IMG/VR virus record: IMGVR_UViG_3300042375_000181
Coordinates: 1 to 27,234 of that record
Direction: 5' to 3' (one strand)
Length of the DNA: 27,234 nt
Source of the DNA: a virus
In this document: piece after piece, positions 1 through 6,927 of the stretch
Layout of the letters: each line of letters opens with the position of its first letter
Position numbering within the stretch: the stretch's first letter is position 1
Made by a program: the position numbers and the translations under genes
Notes under the pieces: model-generated
The model's input: the letters and a program-made list of their open reading frames with translations, nothing else
The model's database searches: none
Told to the model about the DNA's origin: nothing

Positions 1-2
1 TT

Positions 3-65
3 GAGAGCCAATTGCACAGCGTATACATCTGGGACAATCATCGCAAAGATATTGTACTGATATGA
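3..65 (+). CDS. 3' end of an upstream gene (partial)
   Basis: An open frame enters from the left edge and reads 20 residues (ending RKDIVLI) before a TGA that overlaps the ATG of the next gene as ATGA. This stop/start overlap is the same arrangement seen between most genes here, which is the main reason to think this is the true reading frame. Too little is visible to name the product. By position it would belong to the head/structural block that ends just before the small basic genes. Confidence 0.45.
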   Translation, partial: ESQLHSVYIWDNHRKDIVLI

Positions 66-208
66 AAACTAAAGCCCAAAAGAAGATCAGCAAAGTGATG
101 ACTGAGTTTGGTAAGGGCAAGTTGACTACCAATAAAAAGGTCGTTACTAACCCAAAACAGGCTGTGGCTATTGCTTTGTCTGAGGCGGGAAAGGCTAAGA
201 AGAAATGA
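62..208 (+). CDS. Small basic protein, DUF6496-like (48 aa)
   Basis: This encodes a very lysine-rich 48-residue protein. It contains VMTEFGKGKL, then VVTNPKQAVAIALSEAGKAKKK. The 'vm.EF..GkL......V.n.kQAiAIALSEAgk.kk' pattern matches what I recall as the DUF6496 family, small basic proteins common in phages and bacteria and of unknown function. It overlaps the preceding stop and the next start by 4 nt each, so it is translated in a coupled series. A nucleic-acid-associated or virion role is possible but unproven. Confidence 0.75.
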   Translation: MKTKAQKKISKVMTEFGKGKLTTNKKVVTNPKQAVAIALSEAGKAKKK

Positions 209-378
209 AGTCTAAGGTCAACCAAGCAAAGGTTTACACCAAACCTACCATGCGTAAAGCCTTGTTTGAGAAGATCAAGGCGGGTGGCTCGGGTGGTGAT
301 CCTGGTGAATGGTCTGCCCGTAAAGCACAACTGTTAGCTAAAGAATACAAAGCCAAGGGTGGCGGTTACAAATCTTAA
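205..378 (+). CDS. Small basic conserved phage protein with WSARKAQLLAKEY motif
   Basis: This 57-residue protein starts at an ATG overlapping the previous TGA. Its C-terminal half reads GGDPGEWSARKAQLLAKEYK and ends in a Gly-Gly-Gly-Tyr-Lys tail. I recognise this G.WSARKaQLLAkeYk...GGGY signature as a domain recurring in phage and giant-virus small proteins; I recall it as a DUF but am not sure of the number. It is positively charged and probably soluble. Function is unknown. It sits in a run of five short lysine-rich genes between the head genes and the tail genes. Confidence 0.72.
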   Translation: MKSKVNQAKVYTKPTMRKALFEKIKAGGSGGDPGEWSARKAQLLAKEYKAKGGGYKS

Positions 379-390
379 CTGGAGAAAATT

Positions 391-498
391 ATGCGTATTA
401 TTGAAATCAAAGCTGCTAAAACCTTTAAGCCTTGCGCTGGTTGCCCAACACCTAGCAAGTGCAAATCTATGGGTAAATGCGCTAAAAAGATGAAATGA
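391..498 (+). CDS. Cysteine-rich 35-aa peptide
   Basis: A tiny gene with a clear ribosome-binding site (GGAGA, 381-385) ahead of the ATG. The product begins MRIIEIKAAKTFKPC and has four cysteines in the order CAGC, then KC, then GKC, embedded in lysines. The spacing could hold one zinc ion. Its TGA overlaps the next ATG. Similar four-Cys basic peptides occur beside the neighbouring gene types in environmental phages, from memory. Function is unknown; gene callers with a 60-residue limit would miss it. Confidence 0.62.
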   Translation: MRIIEIKAAKTFKPCAGCPTPSKCKSMGKCAKKMK

Positions 499-728
499 AA
501 GCCCCTCAAAAGAGTTTAAAAGATTGGGGCGACCAGAAATGGCGCACCAAGTCTGGTAAGCCTTCCTCTGTAACGGGTGAGAGATATTTACCCGAGGCGG
601 CTATCAAATCTTTGTCGGCTAAAGAGTATGCGGCAACCACTAAGGCCAAGCGTGAAGGCACAAAGGCTGGTAAACAGTTTGTTGCCCAACCTAAAGCAAT
701 TGCAAAGAAAACAGCAAAATTCAGATGA
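495..728 (+). CDS. Basic conserved phage protein (KSLKDWGDQKWRTKSGKPS type)
   Basis: This 77-residue protein is strongly basic. It carries a conserved block, DWGDQKWRTKSGKPSS...TGERYLPEAAI, then SLSAKEYAATTKAKREG and a lysine-rich tail ending KKTAKFR. I recognise this arrangement as a recurring small phage protein family (possibly DUF5872, not verified). It has no membrane segment or signal. The abundance of Lys and Arg suggests nucleic-acid or capsid-surface contact, which is inference only. It starts on a 4-nt overlap with the cysteine-rich gene. Confidence 0.72.
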   Translation: MKAPQKSLKDWGDQKWRTKSGKPSSVTGERYLPEAAIKSLSAKEYAATTKAKREGTKAGKQFVAQPKAIAKKTAKFR

Positions 729-735
729 GGTAGAT

Positions 736-1029
736 ATGAAGACTCCTGCTTGGCAAACAAAAAAAGGAAAATCTGCTTCAGGGGGCTTGAATGCTAAAGG
801 CAGAGCATCGTATAATGCAGAAACAGGTGGCAATTTAAAACCACCAGTCAAGTCGGGAGATAACCCTCGTAGGGCATCCTTTTTAGCACGAATGGGCAAT
901 ATGCCTGGCGCTGAGATGAAAGATGGAAAGCCTACCCGACTTTTACTTTCTCTTAGAGCTTGGGGCGCAACGTCCAAGGAAGACGCTAAAGCTAAAGCTA
1001 AAGCGATCTCTAAGAGGAATATGAAGTGA
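736..1029 (+). CDS. Basic conserved phage protein (GGLNAKGRASYN type)
   Basis: The start is the ATG at 736, chosen because GAGG at 727-730 precedes it at good spacing; upstream in-frame starts would run through the previous gene. The 97-residue product contains GGLNAKGRASYNAETGGNLK, a PRRASFLARMGNMPG segment, and KPTRLLLSLRAWG before a repetitive Ala/Lys tail. The 'glnakGRasyn...g.nLk.pv....prr.SF.aRm.gm.g....GkptR....l..W' layout recurs in marine and freshwater phages, function unknown. It ends overlapping the GTG start of the next gene. Confidence 0.72.
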   Translation: MKTPAWQTKKGKSASGGLNAKGRASYNAETGGNLKPPVKSGDNPRRASFLARMGNMPGAEMKDGKPTRLLLSLRAWGATSKEDAKAKAKAISKRNMK

Positions 1030-1361
1030 GACCAACCTCAGTCGGAATTAGCCCTACAGCAAATACGCTGACAACTGTTTATACAGTTCCTACGGGTTAT
1101 TACGCCAAGTTTACTGTGATGTACATTCACAACACTGGCGGTTCGACTAAGCACATTACTGTTCAATGGTATGACGCAAGTGCGGCTACTACCTTGGATA
1201 TTCTTACTAACTACGACTTTACTTCAAAGCAATACCTTCAGTTTGATGGCAATGCTTATATCGTTTTAGAAGAAGGCGATAGAATTCAAATTACTACTCA
1301 ATCTGCTAGTAGCTTTAGTTTTATTGCAACATTTGAGGTTCAGGGAGCACAACGAACATGA
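1026..1361 (+). CDS. Putative beta-rich virion protein (111 aa)
   Basis: Translation starts at GTG 1026, with AGAGG at 1013-1017 as ribosome-binding site; no ATG is available in frame. The product is rich in Thr, Ser, Tyr and Val in alternating patterns (for example TLTTVYTVPTGYYAKFTVMYIHN), as expected for a beta-sandwich. The segment EEGDRIQITTQS fits a phage structural or decoration protein. It is immediately upstream of the head-tail adaptor-like gene, overlapping it by 4 nt. Candidate roles are head decoration, neck or fibre component; the exact role is unknown. Confidence 0.6.
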   Translation: MRPTSVGISPTANTLTTVYTVPTGYYAKFTVMYIHNTGGSTKHITVQWYDASAATTLDILTNYDFTSKQYLQFDGNAYIVLEEGDRIQITTQSASSFSFIATFEVQGAQRT

Positions 1362-2002
1362 CCTACTTAGAACTTGTAAATGACGTTCTCACCCGTTTGC
1401 GTGAGACTAATGTTTCTACAGTCTCAGAAACAACTTATTCCGCATTGGTTGGCAAGTTTGTCAACGATGCCAAACGTCAGATTGAAGATTCCTATAATTG
1501 GAATGTCTTAGGACAAACAATTACAGTTACTACCACCAGTGGCACAAGCTCATACGCTTTGACAGGTGCGGGTCAGAAGTTTCGTATCAATGATGCTATC
1601 AATACCACAAGTGTTATAACTTTAGATAACACCACTACTGCGGACATGAACCGCAAGTTAAACTTCGGTACACCATCACAGTCTATTCCTTCAGAGTTCT
1701 GCTTTAACGGGGTAGATGGTAGTGGAGACACAAAGATTGACCTGTTTCCCGTTCCTGATGGTGTCTATACACTGAAGTTTGATTTGACCATCCCACAGGC
1801 TAATCTGTCTGCTGATGGCACTTCAGTCAAAGTATTGGACTATTTGGTGACTCAGAGTGCCTATGCTCGTGGTTTGATTGAGCGTGGTGAGGATGGAGGG
1901 ACTGCTTCTAATGAAGCATACGCTTTGTTCCGTGGAATGCTATCTGACGCTATTGCATTGGAAAGCACTCGTTACCCTGAAGACAACTTTGTGGCGGTCT
2001 AA
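1358..2002 (+). CDS. Head-to-tail adaptor / tail tube A-like protein
   Basis: This 214-residue protein begins MTYLELVNDVLTRLRE, then a helix with VNDAKRQIEDSYNWNVL, followed by a long Thr/Ser-rich beta region and a C-terminal helix. That helical N-terminus plus 'vndAkrqieds.nW..l' is typical of podovirus gp11-like tail tubular A/adaptor proteins that join the portal to the tail nozzle. The order adaptor, nozzle, fibre supports this. The start overlaps the previous stop by 4 nt, and the stop overlaps the next start by 1 nt (TAATG). Assignment is by motif and gene order only. Confidence 0.68.
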   Translation: MTYLELVNDVLTRLRETNVSTVSETTYSALVGKFVNDAKRQIEDSYNWNVLGQTITVTTTSGTSSYALTGAGQKFRINDAINTTSVITLDNTTTADMNRKLNFGTPSQSIPSEFCFNGVDGSGDTKIDLFPVPDGVYTLKFDLTIPQANLSADGTSVKVLDYLVTQSAYARGLIERGEDGGTASNEAYALFRGMLSDAIALESTRYPEDNFVAV

Positions 2003-3546
2003 TGTCTGCTCCTCTACAAAGTCAAAGCATTAGCGCACCAGGCTTTTATGGCCTGAACACGCAAGATTCGCCCCTAGATTTATCTTCTGGCTTTGCTTTA
2101 ACTGCTTCTAATTGCGTGATTGACCAATTTGGTCGTATTGGCGCACGTAAAGGCTTTACTCTTGTTAACGCTTCATCAGGCAATCTAGGCTCTAACAATG
2201 TGGGTGTTATCCACGAATTAGTCCAAACTGATGGCACTTTGACTGTTCTGTTTGCGGGAAACAACAAGCTATTCAAACTTGGTACTTCTAACGCAGTGAC
2301 TGAATTGACTTATGGTGGTGGGGGTTCTGCCCCTACTATCACGGCATCTAATTGGCAATGTGCATCTTTGAATGGCATTGCTTATTTCTTCCAAACTGGT
2401 CACGATCCACTAATATTTGATCCTGCTATAAGCACTACAACATTTAGACGGGTATCTGAGAAGTCAGGCTATGTAGGAACTGTTCCTTTAGCCAACATTG
2501 CTATCTCAGCATTTGGTCGTTTGTGGGTGGCTAATACATCTACAGATAAGGTTACGATTACCTTCTCAGACCTGATTGCGGGTCATGTATGGTCTGGTGG
2601 TACTTCAGGAACATTGGATGTTTCTAGGGTTTGGCCTAATGGTGCTGACGAGATCATGGGTCTAGCGGCTCACAATGATTTCTTCTTTATCTTTGGTAAA
2701 CGTCAGATTCTTGTTTACTCTGGTGCTTCTACTCCCGCATCCTTGGTTCTGTCAGACACAGTAGGCTCTATTGGGTGCATTGCTAGAGACACTATTCAGT
2801 CAATTGGCACTGATGTGATTTTCTTGTCTGACTCAGGTGTTCGCTCACTGATGAGGACTATCCAAGAGAAGTCTGCACCACTTAGAGACTTGTCCAAGAA
2901 TGTGCGTTCTGACCTTATTTCATCTTTGGCAGTAGAGACTCTAGCTAATCTGAAGTCTGTTTACTCAGAGAAGAATGCCTTTTACTTGTTGACTCTTCCA
3001 GTTACAGGTCAAGTCTTTTGCTTTGATACAAAGATGCAATTGCAAGATGGTGCTTTTAGAGTAACCAAGTGGGACTCTATTACTCCTACTGCTCTGTACT
3101 CACTCAGGAATGGTGATCTGTACATTGGTAAATTAGGTTTTATTGGCAAGTATGGAAGTTTCTTAGATAACACTTCTACTTACCGATTGAGCTACTTTAC
3201 CAACCATGCAGACCTTGGTAATGAGAATCAGATTTCTATTCTCAAACGAATCAAGGCAATCGTTATTGGCGGCTCTGACCAGTTTGTGACGATCAAGTGG
3301 GGCTTTGACTTTGCTGCCAACTATTTGTCAGGCAATGCTTTTATTCCTGAACAAGCAAACTATGAGTACGGCCTTGCTGAGTACGGAGTAGCAGAATACT
3401 CTGGTGGACTCTTGATTAAGACACTAGACGTAAATGCTTCTGGTGCGGGTAAAATTGTTCAAACAGGTTACGAAACCACTATCAACGGCACTCAACTGTC
3501 AATTCAGAAGATTGAAATTCAGTCTAAGAACGGCAAGATTTCGTGA
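2002..3546 (+). CDS. Tail nozzle / tail tubular B-like protein
   Basis: This 514-residue protein opens with APGFYGLNTQDSPLDL, then a conserved ASNCVIDQFGRIGARKGF segment. The N-terminal 'pGl.tqdsp.dl..g.a..a.N.v.d..GrigaRkG' pattern is typical of phage proteins forming the distal tail tube (P22 gp10/T7 gp12-like nozzle). The remainder has repeating hydrophobic strands consistent with a beta-propeller, including FIFGKRQILVYSG and VIFLSDSGVRSL. It lies directly after the adaptor-like gene and before the tail fibre, as expected for a nozzle. Confidence 0.7.
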   Translation: MSAPLQSQSISAPGFYGLNTQDSPLDLSSGFALTASNCVIDQFGRIGARKGFTLVNASSGNLGSNNVGVIHELVQTDGTLTVLFAGNNKLFKLGTSNAVTELTYGGGGSAPTITASNWQCASLNGIAYFFQTGHDPLIFDPAISTTTFRRVSEKSGYVGTVPLANIAISAFGRLWVANTSTDKVTITFSDLIAGHVWSGGTSGTLDVSRVWPNGADEIMGLAAHNDFFFIFGKRQILVYSGASTPASLVLSDTVGSIGCIARDTIQSIGTDVIFLSDSGVRSLMRTIQEKSAPLRDLSKNVRSDLISSLAVETLANLKSVYSEKNAFYLLTLPVTGQVFCFDTKMQLQDGAFRVTKWDSITPTALYSLRNGDLYIGKLGFIGKYGSFLDNTSTYRLSYFTNHADLGNENQISILKRIKAIVIGGSDQFVTIKWGFDFAANYLSGNAFIPEQANYEYGLAEYGVAEYSGGLLIKTLDVNASGAGKIVQTGYETTINGTQLSIQKIEIQSKNGKIS

Positions 3547-3573
3547 GTATGAAACTCACACAAGGAGAATAGA

Positions 3574-5946
3574 TTGTCAAATTATACAAAAAGTACTAAT
3601 TTCGCCACCAAGGATAACCTCACGCCTGGTGATCCACTCAAGGTCGTCCGAGGTACAGAGATTGATACTGAGTTCAATAACATTGCTACTGCTGTTGCGA
3701 CTAAGACAGACAACTCTGCTGCCGCAATTACTGGTGGTTCTATCACTGGTATTACAGACTTAGCGGTTGCTGATGGCGGTACTGGTGCTTCCACAGCGGC
3801 TGGTGCTTTGAATAACCTATTGCCTAGCCAAACCTCTGCGGCTAACAAGTATCTCCAATCGGATGGTACTAACGCTTCATGGGATGCGGTTACTCTCTCT
3901 ACTGCTGACATTACAGGAACTCTTCCTGTTGCTAATGGTGGTACGGGTGTAACTAGCTCTACAGGTACAGGCTCAGTAGTGTTGTCAAACTCGCCAACAC
4001 TGGTGACTCCCGCATTGGGAACTCCTGCTTCTGGTACTTTGACAAACGCCACAGGATTGCCGATCTCTACGGGTGTGAGTGGTTTGGGTACGGGTGTGGC
4101 TACCTTTTTAGGTACGCCATCATCTGCCAACTTAATCTCTGCGGTTACTGATGAGACAGGTACGGGTTCTTTGGTGTTTGCCACTAGCCCAACCTTGGTA
4201 ACTCCCGCTTTAGGCACTCCATCAGCCTTGGTAGGTACAAACATCACAGGCACTGCTTCTGGCCTGACTGCGGGTAACGTCACAACTAACGCTAATTTAA
4301 CAGGTGCAGTCACTTCTGTTGGCAACGCAACATCTTTGGGTTCATTTAGCTCCTCCAACCTTGCGGGTGCTTTGACAGATGAAACAGGATCAGGTTCAGC
4401 AGTCTTTGCTACCTCTCCTACCTTGGTGACTCCTATCCTTGGAACACCCACTAGCGCAACCTTAACAAACGCTACAGGGCTTCCTATCGCTACAGGGGTA
4501 TCAGGTCTAGGAACTGGTATTGCGACTGCTCTAGCGGTTAATACAGGCTCTGCGGGTGCGCCAGTATTGTTCAATGGTGCATTAGGCACACCCTCTAGCG
4601 GTACTGTAACTAACCTTACAGGTACAGCCTCTATCAATATCAATGGTACTGTTGGTGCTACTACTGCTTCTACTGGTGCGTTTACTACCCTAACAACATC
4701 TTCTACAGTTACACACAATGGTGGAACAGCCAACGGAGTAACCTATCTCAATGGTTCAAAGGTTCTGACAAGTGGCTCTGCGCTAGTCTTTGATGGTACT
4801 AATTTGGGTTTGGGAGTTACTCCGAGTGCTTGGGCAAGTACCTATAAAGCATTTCAAATGGGTGGTGGCTCTTTAATTTCATTTACTGGCAACGATAGAA
4901 TTTTGCTAGGTATGAACACCTATTTAGATTCAGGCGGTAATTACACTTATGTTGGTTCAACATACGCAAGTGGTTACAACCAAGTGCAAGGTCAACATCA
5001 ATGGTACAACGCCGCATCAGGCACAGCAGGAAGCGCTATCTCCTTTACTCAGGCGATGACTCTGGATGCCAGTGGGAATTTGCTTGTTGGTACGACATCA
5101 TCAACTTACAGCTCATCAGGTCGAGGTGTGATTGAAGTTAACGGCTCATCAAACTCTTTAATAGCACTAAAGCATAGCAACACAGTTGGTGGCTATATTT
5201 ACGATGCAGGCTCAGAATTTAGTTTTAATGGTGGAACTAATCTGCCAGTAGCGATAAATGCTAATGGTACTGGTTACACCTACTTTTCAACAGGTGGTTC
5301 AGAACGAGCCAGAATAGACTCTAGCGGTACATTTAGAGTAAAAGGTGCAGGAACTGCGGGTAGCACAGATGCGTTCCAAGTGTCAGGTTCAGCACCAGCG
5401 AGTGCCGCCTCACTAGACTCTAGCGGTAACTTGCTGGTGGGGACTACGAGTGCTATTAGTTCAGGAAGTTCAATAGTAAATTTAGGAACTGCTAGACAAG
5501 TTTTAACTGTTAAAGGAGATGCCGATGGTTCATACACACAAGGCATTTGGAGTGCAACTACAACTGGCGACAATCAATTTACTTATTTTGCTACAGAGAC
5601 ATCAATAACTGTTAGAGGTTCTGTTTCATACAACCGAGCAGGTGGCGTAGTTCTTTACAACACAACTTCTGATTACCGAGCAAAAGACATTACTGGCCCT
5701 GTAACTGGTAGCGGTGAATTGATTGACTCTGTGCCTGTTTACATGGGCAAGATGCACGGGGCTACACAAGAACGCCCAATGTTCATTGCTCACGAAACAC
5801 CCGCCTATGCACACACTGGCGTAAAAGACGCAGTAGATGCAGATGGAAATCCCGTGTATCAGCAAATGGATGCCTCTGCACTTATCCCTGTAATGTGGGC
5901 TGAAATTCAATCACTACGTCAGCGTCTTTCTGCCGCTAATCTTTAA
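3574..5946 (+). CDS. Long repetitive tail fibre with S74-type C-terminal chaperone domain
   Basis: Translation starts at TTG 3574, with AAGGAG (3562-3567) ideally spaced; no ATG fits. The first 70 residues probably attach the fibre to the tail. Residues of about 70-400 are Thr/Ser/Gly/Ala-rich with repeated units such as GTPASGTLTNATGLPI, SPTLVTPALGTP and TGVSGLGTG, as in trimeric beta-helical shafts. A GLGVTPSAWAS segment and repeated DSSGNLLVGTTS motifs follow. The last 92 residues begin at SDYRAKD (Ser near 699, Lys near 704) and contain FIAHE, matching the peptidase S74 intramolecular chaperone that trims itself after trimer folding. It is probably the receptor-binding protein. Confidence 0.82.
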   Translation: MSNYTKSTNFATKDNLTPGDPLKVVRGTEIDTEFNNIATAVATKTDNSAAAITGGSITGITDLAVADGGTGASTAAGALNNLLPSQTSAANKYLQSDGTNASWDAVTLSTADITGTLPVANGGTGVTSSTGTGSVVLSNSPTLVTPALGTPASGTLTNATGLPISTGVSGLGTGVATFLGTPSSANLISAVTDETGTGSLVFATSPTLVTPALGTPSALVGTNITGTASGLTAGNVTTNANLTGAVTSVGNATSLGSFSSSNLAGALTDETGSGSAVFATSPTLVTPILGTPTSATLTNATGLPIATGVSGLGTGIATALAVNTGSAGAPVLFNGALGTPSSGTVTNLTGTASININGTVGATTASTGAFTTLTTSSTVTHNGGTANGVTYLNGSKVLTSGSALVFDGTNLGLGVTPSAWASTYKAFQMGGGSLISFTGNDRILLGMNTYLDSGGNYTYVGSTYASGYNQVQGQHQWYNAASGTAGSAISFTQAMTLDASGNLLVGTTSSTYSSSGRGVIEVNGSSNSLIALKHSNTVGGYIYDAGSEFSFNGGTNLPVAINANGTGYTYFSTGGSERARIDSSGTFRVKGAGTAGSTDAFQVSGSAPASAASLDSSGNLLVGTTSAISSGSSIVNLGTARQVLTVKGDADGSYTQGIWSATTTGDNQFTYFATETSITVRGSVSYNRAGGVVLYNTTSDYRAKDITGPVTGSGELIDSVPVYMGKMHGATQERPMFIAHETPAYAHTGVKDAVDADGNPVYQQMDASALIPVMWAEIQSLRQRLSAANL

Positions 5947-5954
5947 GGACTGAT

Positions 5955-6473
5955 ATGACTTTGACACAAGATGAAGCGCACAGATTGTTTGAATACAGAG
6001 ATGGACTGTTGTTCTGGAAGATTAGACCTTTGTCTGATTTCAAAACAAAAGGTCGCCATGAGCATTGGAACGAAAGATATGGTTACAAGCAGGTTGGAAG
6101 TTGTGCGGGTATATATGTAAATGTTTCAATTAACAAAATACGCCATCAAGTGCATAGAATAATTTTCTTAATGCAACATGGTTATTTGCCCAAAGTTGTT
6201 GACCATATAAATGGAAATACACAAGACAATAGAATTGAAAATCTTAGAGCCGCAACACATACTGAAAACATAAGAAACTCTAAAATTGCTAAGAATAGTT
6301 CTTCAGGAGTTAAAAATGTTGTTTGGCATAAGCAACGTCAAAAATGGGCTGTAAGGATTATTGTTGACAAGAAAAGCAAATCTTTTGGTTTGTACGATGA
6401 CATTGAACTTGCTAACCTTGTTGCACATGAAGCAAGAAATAAATACTTTGGCTCTTTTGCTCGTCACTTTTAA
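5955..6473 (+). CDS. HNH homing endonuclease with AP2-like DNA-binding domain
   Basis: The 172-residue protein has a classic HNH core at residues 67-99: VHRIIFLMQHG, VVDHINGN (DH at 83-84), then DNRIENLRAAT. An AP2-like beta-sheet DNA-binding region follows at about 117-155 (SGVKNVVWHKQRQKWAV...SFGLYDD). Such HNH-AP2 proteins are mobile endonucleases that cut cognate DNA lacking the insertion. It has its own ribosome-binding site (AAGGA before the ATG) and sits between the tail fibre and the next tail gene with short gaps. It reads more A+T-rich than its neighbours by eye, fitting a free-standing selfish gene. Confidence 0.88.
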   Translation: MTLTQDEAHRLFEYRDGLLFWKIRPLSDFKTKGRHEHWNERYGYKQVGSCAGIYVNVSINKIRHQVHRIIFLMQHGYLPKVVDHINGNTQDNRIENLRAATHTENIRNSKIAKNSSSGVKNVVWHKQRQKWAVRIIVDKKSKSFGLYDDIELANLVAHEARNKYFGSFARHF

Positions 6474-6482
6474 AGGAAAATT

Positions 6483-6785
6483 ATGACTATTGCATACACA
6501 TGGAAAATTACCCAGACCGACTATGAAACCTCCAACGGGTTCATTATTACGGGTCACTGGACTGCAACTGCGGTTGACGGAGACTATACGGCTTCCATCT
6601 ACTCCACAGCGTCTTGGCAAGCAGGAACACCCACTATCCCCTATGCCTCGGTTACTGAAGCAGAAGTATTGAATTGGGTATGGGAAACAGTTGATAAACA
6701 AGTCACAGAAGATGCTCTAGCGGCTAATATTGCTTTGCAGAAGAATCCTGTAACTGCTACTGGCACACCTTGGAGTGCAACATGA
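6483..6785 (+). CDS. Conserved phage tail-region protein (MTIAYTWKI type)
   Basis: This 100-residue protein begins MTIAYTWKITQTDYE, then beta-rich segments (GFIITGHWTATAVDGDY, YTASIYSTASW) and a C-terminal helix with VLNWVWETVDKQVTEDALAANI. This pattern (beta-rich N-terminus, then 'vl.WV...g...ve..l...i') is one I recall as a small phage family often found just after tail fibres (perhaps DUF7936, unverified). It may be a fibre-associated or assembly factor. AAAGGA precedes the ATG. It was probably adjacent to the fibre gene before the HNH gene was inserted. Confidence 0.65.
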   Translation: MTIAYTWKITQTDYETSNGFIITGHWTATAVDGDYTASIYSTASWQAGTPTIPYASVTEAEVLNWVWETVDKQVTEDALAANIALQKNPVTATGTPWSAT

Positions 6786-6922
6786 AATTAGAGTTAGAAA
6801 TTAACGAGATTAACTTTGTATTACAAACTTTGGGGCAACTGCCCTCTAGTAGTGGCGTGTGGCCTCTTATCGTAAAGATTAAAGAACAGGCTGAAGCGCA
6901 AGTTCCTAAAGAAGCGGAGTAA
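6782..6922 (+). CDS. Small conserved phage protein (46 aa)
   Basis: This starts on an ATGA overlap with the previous gene. The product, MKLELEINEINFVLQTLGQLPSS and onward, is a short helix-turn-helix-sized protein with a repeated Leu/Ile pattern and an acidic C-terminus. Proteins with the outline 'mklelevneIn.vl..Lg.lP...v..li.kI..qa..q' are frequent next to phage tail genes from memory. No function is known. It may be a small chaperone or virion-associated helical protein. Confidence 0.62.
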   Translation: MKLELEINEINFVLQTLGQLPSSSGVWPLIVKIKEQAEAQVPKEAE

Positions 6923-6927
6923 ACATC

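Noticed and set aside
588-977. 129-codon minus-strand frame across two small basic genes
   Set aside because: It is antisense to two well-framed genes with overlaps and ribosome-binding sites, and has no recognisable domain.
3700-4700. CRISPR-like or satellite repeat array in the fibre gene
   Set aside because: The repeats are in frame, variable in length and encode fibre shaft units; no regular repeat-spacer spacing.
3582-4733. 383-codon open frame on the minus strand under the tail fibre gene
   Set aside because: It is an antisense shadow of a Thr/Ser/Gly-rich repetitive gene whose codons rarely give stops in reverse; the product is Val/Pro/Ala-rich low complexity with no ribosome-binding site or motif.
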